A stretch of DNA of 64,000 bases from Pseudonocardia hydrocarbonoxydans (GTDB taxonomy: Bacteria > Actinomycetota > Actinomycetes > Mycobacteriales > Pseudonocardiaceae): contig NZ_BJNG01000037.1 in assembly GCF_006539565.1 (NCBI RefSeq), forward strand, positions 62,001 through 126,000. Reading direction: 5' to 3'. The first letter of the stretch is position 1. Each line of letters opens with the position of its first letter. The position numbers and the translations under genes were made by a program. This document shows, one piece after another, positions 59,290 through 64,000 of the stretch. The notes beneath the pieces are model-generated. The model had not been told where the DNA came from and made no database searches. It saw only the letters and a list, made by a program, of their open reading frames with translations.

Positions 59290-60189
59290 GTGGTGCCCGA
59301 CCCGTTCGCACGTCAGCACCGGAACTGGGCCGAGTGGTTCGGGCCGGAGTGGGACGCCGTCCGCATCGCGACGGCCGCGCGGGCACGGGCGGCCATGCAG
59401 GAGTGGGGCGTGGTCGACGCCCGGCCGTTCGGCAGCGGCGGCGTGGGATACGTCTACCGTGCGCGGCTGCGCACCGGCGATGCGGTCGTGCTGAAGGTCG
59501 AGCCGGTCACGAGCGCCTGGACGGCCGGGGCCGCCGACCGGGCGCTGGTCGTCTGGGCCCGGGCGGGGCTCGCGCCTCGCGTCCTCGCCGCCCGTGACGA
59601 CGGCCGGACGCTGCTGCTCGAGCCGGTCACACCGGGGACCGAGCTCGGCGACGTCACGGCGGGCTCGGTCGGCGTGTCGTTCCCCGTCATCGCCGACGTC
59701 GCCCGGCGGCTGCGGCATGCCGACCGCACCGCTGCGGACGGCCCGTTCCCCACCATCGCCGAGCACGCCGACTCGGACGGCTGGCGACGGGCGCTGACCC
59801 GTCGGTGTCCGGCGGCCGGGGCCGAGCTGGATTCCCTGCTCGCGCTGCCCGCGACGGACCTGATCCACAACGATCTCTACCAGGACAACGTCCTGCGAGC
59901 CGGCGACGACTGGGTGGTGATCGACCCGAAGCCGGTCCTCGCCGATCCCCACGCAGAGTGCTTCGCCTTCCTCGCGGCGGCCGAGCATGTGACCGATGTG
60001 GCCGTCGTGGCGGGCTACGCCCGAACGGCGGGCCTGTCCGACCCGCAGCTGCTGGCCCGGTGGGTGCGCATCCGCGCGATCATCGCCATCGCGCAGCATT
60101 CCGAGAGCGCGGAGCCCAGCCCCGATTCCGCGCGGTGGATCGCCCACCTGCAGGCCCTGGCACGAAGGCTCGAACCGGTGTGTCGGTAG
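59290..60189 (+). CDS. APH(6)-type (streptomycin/hydroxyurea kinase-like) phosphotransferase (299 aa)
   Basis: The nucleotide-binding loop GSGGVGYVYRARLRTGDAVVLKVEP carries the ATP lysine. The catalytic loop LIHNDLYQDNVL and metal-binding VIDPKPVLADP match the APH(6) family (streptomycin 6-kinases), in which the metal loop reads ID-PK. The normal H-G-D of the loop is H-N-D here. A resistance function is possible but unproven. GTG 59290 is preferred over ATG 59254 on family length. Confidence 0.82.
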   Translation: MVPDPFARQHRNWAEWFGPEWDAVRIATAARARAAMQEWGVVDARPFGSGGVGYVYRARLRTGDAVVLKVEPVTSAWTAGAADRALVVWARAGLAPRVLAARDDGRTLLLEPVTPGTELGDVTAGSVGVSFPVIADVARRLRHADRTAADGPFPTIAEHADSDGWRRALTRRCPAAGAELDSLLALPATDLIHNDLYQDNVLRAGDDWVVIDPKPVLADPHAECFAFLAAAEHVTDVAVVAGYARTAGLSDPQLLARWVRIRAIIAIAQHSESAEPSPDSARWIAHLQALARRLEPVCR

Positions 60190-60345
60190 AGCCGCCCGCG
60201 CGGCCGGGACCCTGTTGCCCCCCGGCGTGGACGGCGTCCACCAGCCGCCGGGCAGTCACCGGCACGAGTCCGGTCAGGAGGATGCTCATCCCAGCAGGAT
60301 CAGGAACCGGAGTCATCCGCGACCCGTCCCGCGGATGCCGTGTCG

Positions 60346-61776
60346 TCACGTCGACCGCCCGTCCGGGCCGGTCATCGGCTCGGTGCTCCGCGGCCCACGG
60401 GGGTCGCCACCGCCGGCAGCCTCGTCGGGCAGTGGCATCGGCTCGGGGGAGTCGGCCAGCGCGATGACCGGGCGGGCGGTGATGCGGTGGCCCAGGAAGA
60501 CCGGCCGGTTGGCCTGCCCGAGCAACAGCGGCAGCAGCTCCTCCGCGCGGACCTGTCCCCACCAGCCGTGCCGGGCCGGGAGCTCACCGAACTCGGTGAC
60601 GGTGTCGGCGCGCACGGTCGGCCCGGTGACCAGCAGCGGGGTCGGGTCGGCGGTGTGCATGACGCCGTGGGTCGAGGGGGTGGCGTGGTCGCCGGTGACC
60701 GCGACGATCGCGCGGTCGGCGATCCCGTGCAGGCCGACCAGGCCGCGGTCGATGGCCTCGAGGGCGTCGCGCTTGGCGTAGGGCTGCTTGGTGTGGCCGG
60801 CCTCGTCGGTGGCCTTGGTGTGCACGTGCACGAACCGGGCCCCGCCGGCGATCAGGTCCTGCGCGGCGGCGAGACGCGCGGCGAGGTCCGTCCCCAGGTC
60901 CTCGACGGGCGGCAGGTGCACCGAGTCCATGACGAGGGCGGCGGCGATGCCGCGGTAGAGCCGGGTGCTCGTCACCAGCGCCCCGGGTACGCCGACCTGG
61001 TCGACGAAGGAGGGGATCCGTCCGCGCCGCCCGGACCACTTGGTCGTCAGCACGTCCAGGGCGGGCAGGCCGCGCCGCCGCCGGGCGGTGTTGACCGCGC
61101 TGCCCGACAGGTGGGTGCGGGCGGCGCCCAGCGCGGCGGTGAGGTCCGCGGCGAACGCGGCGCCCTCGTCGCCGGTCGGGACCGGCCGCATCCAGGGGTG
61201 GAAGGTCTCGAACAGCGGGTCGCTGTCGGTGACGTCGCCGCAGCGGTGGGCGGGCGCGGCGAGCAGCGCCTCGCCCCGGTCCCCCAGGCGCTGCAGCGTC
61301 ATGCCGTGCGCGGCGAGCACGGGCACGAGCCCGGCGAGCAGCTCGGCGACGTCGGCGACGTCGTCGCGCCCGGCGCGTCCGGTGAGGTGCAGGGTGTCGC
61401 CGTCGCGGCGGGAGGTGCGCAGCGAGGCGTGGGTGACGGCGTGGTCGGGATCGACGTCGAGACCTCCGCCGAGCGCTTCGAGCACCGCCCGGCCGGGGAA
61501 GCGGACGGGGGCGTAACCGAACATCGCCCAGTGCGCGAGCTCCGAGGCCGGGGCCCGGCCCCAGCCGAAGGGCAGGTGCCAGCCGCTGGCTCCGCGGCGG
61601 GCCAGCGCGTCCAGGTTCGGGGTGTGGGCGGCCTCGGCCGGGGTGCGCCCGTCGAGCTCGGCGATCGGACGGTCCCCGAGCCCGTCGAGGACGACCAGCA
61701 CGATCGGCAGGCGGTCGTCGTGCAGCCGAGGCTGGTTCTCCCCGTAGCCCGCGGGCACGGTCGGGGTCGTGGTCAT
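60346..61776 (-). CDS. Archaeal-type cofactor-independent phosphoglycerate mutase homologue, ApgM/COG3635 (476 aa)
   Basis: The alkaline-phosphatase fold is seen: VVLDGLGD with the first metal Asp, TPNLDALARRG, the nucleophile region ASELAHWAMFGYAPVRFPGRAVLEALG, VHVHTKATDEAGH and TGDHATPSTHGVMHTADPTPLLV. These blocks correspond one-to-one with archaeal ApgM, where the sequences are SDVAHLSLLGYDP-like, TDEAGH and TGDHSTP. Family members interconvert phosphoglycerates; phosphonopyruvate-decarboxylase-related proteins share the family. Glycolytic PGAM is normally a different protein in actinomycetes, so this copy probably acts on another phosphate ester. The ATG overlaps the stop of the nucleotidyltransferase gene. 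Confidence 0.88.
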   Translation of the reverse strand: MTTTPTVPAGYGENQPRLHDDRLPIVLVVLDGLGDRPIAELDGRTPAEAAHTPNLDALARRGASGWHLPFGWGRAPASELAHWAMFGYAPVRFPGRAVLEALGGGLDVDPDHAVTHASLRTSRRDGDTLHLTGRAGRDDVADVAELLAGLVPVLAAHGMTLQRLGDRGEALLAAPAHRCGDVTDSDPLFETFHPWMRPVPTGDEGAAFAADLTAALGAARTHLSGSAVNTARRRRGLPALDVLTTKWSGRRGRIPSFVDQVGVPGALVTSTRLYRGIAAALVMDSVHLPPVEDLGTDLAARLAAAQDLIAGGARFVHVHTKATDEAGHTKQPYAKRDALEAIDRGLVGLHGIADRAIVAVTGDHATPSTHGVMHTADPTPLLVTGPTVRADTVTEFGELPARHGWWGQVRAEELLPLLLGQANRPVFLGHRITARPVIALADSPEPMPLPDEAAGGGDPRGPRSTEPMTGPDGRST

Positions 61777-62321
61777 GCCCGGCCTCCCGTCGTCGCCCTC
61801 GTGGCGAGGATCTCGATCAGCAGGGGTACCACCGCGGCGGGGACGAGGTCGGCCCAGCCGGCCGGGTCACCGTGCAGGTGGGCGCGGACGTCGGTGGCCG
61901 AGAGCTTCGTGGCCGGGTCGCCGTCGAGGACGGTGACCGGGTAGCCGGCCCCGGCCAGGCGCGAGGCCTTCTCCCGTTCCCAGTCGCCGTACACGCGCAC
62001 CAGCTGCCGGGCGTGCAGCGGCACGTACTCGACCCAGGTCTGCGGGCGGGTCAGGTCGAACGGGACGATCGTGGCGTGCTCGGCCGGCCCCCGCCCGGCG
62101 AGCGCGGCCCGCAGCATCCGGGCCCGTTCGAAGAAGGTGAACGGGTTGGACCGGGGCAGGTGGCGGTGCGCCGAGGTCGACTCGGCGTGCCGGGCGCCGG
62201 AGTCGGGGTTGGTGACGGCGACGACGAGATGGTCCGCGTCGCGTGCGGCGATCTCGAACAGCTCCAGGTGCTGCGCGTGCACCGGCTGGAAGCGCCCCGT
62301 CACGCAGGCCAGGCGGGTCAT
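61773..62321 (-). CDS. NadM-like nucleotidyltransferase (NMN adenylyltransferase family, 182 aa)
   Basis: The GRFQPVHAQHLELFE motif is the (H/T)xGH-type nucleotidyltransferase signature; here GH is QH. NPFTFFERARMLRAAL and the C-terminal KLSATDVRAHL (ISSTxxR-like) match archaeal-type NMN adenylyltransferase (NadM), not the bacterial NadD. It should transfer a nucleotidyl group from NTP to a phosphate ester. Start and stop overlap neighbouring genes by 4 bp, so it is co-translated with selD and the ApgM homologue. The change of the second motif His context could alter substrate. Confidence 0.87.
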   Translation of the reverse strand: MTRLACVTGRFQPVHAQHLELFEIAARDADHLVVAVTNPDSGARHAESTSAHRHLPRSNPFTFFERARMLRAALAGRGPAEHATIVPFDLTRPQTWVEYVPLHARQLVRVYGDWEREKASRLAGAGYPVTVLDGDPATKLSATDVRAHLHGDPAGWADLVPAAVVPLLIEILATRATTGGRA

Positions 62322-63424
62322 CGGGCGGTCCCCCGCAGGCCCGCCGCGCGGTCGTCGCCCGCGATGCCGACCTGCCCGGCCACGCCCTCGACGAGCTCGC
62401 CGACCACGGTGGCGTGCTGCTCACCGACGGCCCGCAGCCCGCCGAGCACCTGGTCCACCCCGGCCGGGGGGACGGCGAGCAGCAGCCCGCCGGAGGTCTG
62501 GGCGTCGGCCAGCAGCAGCTGCGTCGTCGGGTCGAGGTCGCCCGGGACGAACCAGCCCGCGGCGAGGGCGTCGCGCAGCGTGCGGCGGCTGCCGTCCGGG
62601 GCGCACCCGGCCTGCACCAGCTCCCGCACGCCCGGCAGCAGCGGCACCGCCGAGGGCCGGACCCGGGCCGCCACACCGGCGGCGAGGGCCATCTCGTGCA
62701 GGTGCCCGATCAGCCCGTAGCCGGTGACGTCGGTGCCACCACGCAGGCCGGCGGCCACGGCGACCTGCGCGGCGGTGGCGTTGAGACGCGTCATCGAGGT
62801 GACCGCGTCCCGGACGTGGGCCTCGCCGGCCTGCCCGCGCCGGATCGCGGTCCCGACCACACCCAAGCCGAGCCGCTTGGTCAGCACCAGCCGGTCCCCC
62901 GCCCGGCCGCCGCCCTTGCGCAGGACGGCGTCGTGGGCGACCTCGCCGACGACCGCGAGCCCGTACTTCGGCGCCGGGTCGACGATGCTGTGCCCGCCGA
63001 CGATGAGCGCCCCGGCCCCGGTGACCGCCGCCGCGCCGCCGCGCAGCACCTCGGCGAGCAACGCCCGGTCCAGATCCGCGGGCCAGCCGAGCAGGTTCAC
63101 CGCGACCAGCGGGCGGCCGCCCATCGCGTAGACGTCGGAGAGGGCGTTGGTGGCCGCGATGCGACCCCACTCGAACGGGTCGTCCACCACCGGGGTGAGG
63201 AAGTCGGTGGTCACCACCAGCGAACGGCCCTCCCAGCCGGGAAGGTCGACCACGGCGGCGTCGTCGGCCGGGTCGAGCCCGACCCGCAGGATCCCGCCCG
63301 TCCCGCCGGCGAGGTGGCCGTCCCGTACCGAGGTCAGCACCTCGTCCAGGAGCCGCTGGGGCAGCTTGCAGGCGCACCCCCCGCCGGGCGAGTACCGCGT
63401 CAACGGCATCGGTGCGGTGGTCAT
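62318..63424 (-). CDS. selD: Selenide, water dikinase, Cys-containing SelD (368 aa)
   Basis: The N-terminus LTRYSPGGGCACKL carries Cys17 and Lys20, the same positions as the essential Cys17 and Lys20 of E. coli SelD. The residue is encoded by TGC, so this is the cysteine form. ATP- and metal-binding regions follow: DPADDAAVVDLP, TTDFLTPVVDDPFEWGRIAATNALSDVYAMGG and GGHSIVDPAPKYGLAVVGEV. SelD makes selenophosphate for selenocysteine, selenouridine or small selenium metabolites. No selA/selB or ybbB gene lies in the window. The ATG overlaps the stop of the acyl-CoA dehydrogenase gene. Confidence 0.95.
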   Translation of the reverse strand: MTTAPMPLTRYSPGGGCACKLPQRLLDEVLTSVRDGHLAGGTGGILRVGLDPADDAAVVDLPGWEGRSLVVTTDFLTPVVDDPFEWGRIAATNALSDVYAMGGRPLVAVNLLGWPADLDRALLAEVLRGGAAAVTGAGALIVGGHSIVDPAPKYGLAVVGEVAHDAVLRKGGGRAGDRLVLTKRLGLGVVGTAIRRGQAGEAHVRDAVTSMTRLNATAAQVAVAAGLRGGTDVTGYGLIGHLHEMALAAGVAARVRPSAVPLLPGVRELVQAGCAPDGSRRTLRDALAAGWFVPGDLDPTTQLLLADAQTSGGLLLAVPPAGVDQVLGGLRAVGEQHATVVGELVEGVAGQVGIAGDDRAAGLRGTAR

Positions 63425-64000
63425 GCCGCGGGGCTCCGCAACAGGCCGCGCGCGATGGCGTTGCGCTGGATCTCCGACGTCCCGGCCGGGATGCGCAGGT
63501 TGCGCGCCACCCGGAACAGCTTCTCCTCGGGCGAGTCCTGCACCAGCCCGACCGCGCCGCGGACCTGCACCGCGGTGTCCGCGACCCGGAAGAACGCCTC
63601 GTCGTTGATCACCTTGATCAGGCTGATCAGCCGCGGGGCCTCGCGGTGCAGCGGGATCGCGAACGGGCCGAGCTCGTCGAGCTCGGCCTGGGCGACCAGT
63701 GAGGTGGCCCGGGCCTGGTAGACGTCGGCGTCCATGTTCGCGAGCATGTGCTGCACGACCTGCTGCTCGGCGATCGGTCGGCCGCCGGAGTGGCGTTGCC
63801 GGGCGTAGGCCACCGCCCGCTCGAGCAGCCACCGCCCCCAGCCCGCGCACATGCCGCCGCGGCACATCCGCCGCCAGTTGATCCACGACATCGCCAGGGC
63901 GAACCCGTCGCCGACCTCGCCGACCACGTTCTCCGCCGGTACCCGCACGTCGCGGAACTCCAGGGTGCCGGTGAGCCCGTCGGCCATCGTGGTGGGCAGC
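63421..64000 (-). CDS. Acyl-CoA dehydrogenase, C-terminal part (5' end outside window)
   Basis: The open frame runs off the right edge; about 193 residues are visible. Family blocks are FRDVRVPAENVVGEVGDGFALAMSWINWRR, the helical C-domain, and the ending DTAVQVRGAVGLVQDSPEEKLFRVARNLRIPAGTSEIQRNAIARGLL, with the conserved R-x5-I-x-GT-x-EIQ-RN. The stop overlaps the selD start by 4 bp, placing this enzyme first among the visible genes of the selenium operon. Confidence 0.9.
   Translation of the reverse strand, partial: LPTTMADGLTGTLEFRDVRVPAENVVGEVGDGFALAMSWINWRRMCRGGMCAGWGRWLLERAVAYARQRHSGGRPIAEQQVVQHMLANMDADVYQARATSLVAQAELDELGPFAIPLHREAPRLISLIKVINDEAFFRVADTAVQVRGAVGLVQDSPEEKLFRVARNLRIPAGTSEIQRNAIARGLLRSPAA

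Noticed and set aside
62318-63424. Possible selenoprotein form of SelD
   Set aside because: The active-site residue is encoded by TGC (Cys), and no in-frame TGA is needed to complete the protein.

Overview
The window is chromosomal DNA of a high-GC actinomycete. Third codon positions are almost always G or C, GTG starts are common, and many genes overlap by 4 bp (ATGA/GTGA). A mycothiol-type DinB enzyme, a deazaflavin-type nitroreductase, a TerD protein, a SARP regulator and a mycobacterial-style htdX-fabG4-fadA2/fadE5 locus point to Actinomycetia. A Pseudonocardia-like genus is my best guess, but it is an inference and not proven.

1-33.4 kb (host). In order: a 5-oxoprolinase-type PxpB/PxpC fusion (cut by the window edge) with a DUF1445 hydro-lyase; an EamA exporter; an OmpA-like/lipoprotein/adenylate-cyclase run; a SARP regulator gene broken by two frameshifts; the fatty-acid locus htdX-fabG4-fadA2 divergent from tetR-fadE5, with paired repeats in the shared promoter; an HxlR/NmrA pair; a DUF998 protein; a MOSC - acyl-CoA ligase - orphan Fn3-domain operon; a three-gene MacB-type export system; map divergent from an XRE regulator and a YdeP-type molybdenum oxidoreductase; an aminotransferase/oxidoreductase pair; and a Bcr/CflA exporter.

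33.5-48.7 kb. A TPM-domain membrane protein precedes a 12.7-kb integrated element bounded by 12-bp direct repeats (35490-35501 and 48209-48220). The element inserted into the 3' end of a DUF151 bifunctional-nuclease gene: the native last codons (EVSPEDFA, stop) remain beside the left repeat, while the gene at the right end now ends in element-encoded residues. It carries a large serine integrase, HTH regulators, a winged-helix protein followed by iteron-like repeats, a tape-measure gene isolated between terminators, a translationally coupled operon of a MuF-like head protein, two small putative connector proteins and an HNH nuclease, and DnaA-box-like sites near the right end. I see no terminase, portal, major capsid or lysis gene. 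The element is therefore either a reduced prophage or, more interestingly, a phage satellite that encodes a tape measure.

48.7-64 kb (host). An AraC regulator, a Gfo/Idh/MocA oxidoreductase, TerD, a hemerythrin/TetR/SRPBCC/deazaflavin-reductase cluster, HxlR/tautomerase and MarR/mycothiol-enzyme pairs with palindromic operators, and two kinase-fold phosphotransferases. The window ends in a tightly coupled four-gene operon: acyl-CoA dehydrogenase, Cys-type SelD, an archaeal-type NMN-adenylyltransferase homologue and an archaeal-type phosphoglycerate-mutase homologue. This combination suggests an uncharacterised selenium- or nucleotide-linked pathway. No rRNA, tRNA, CRISPR array or IS element was recognised.
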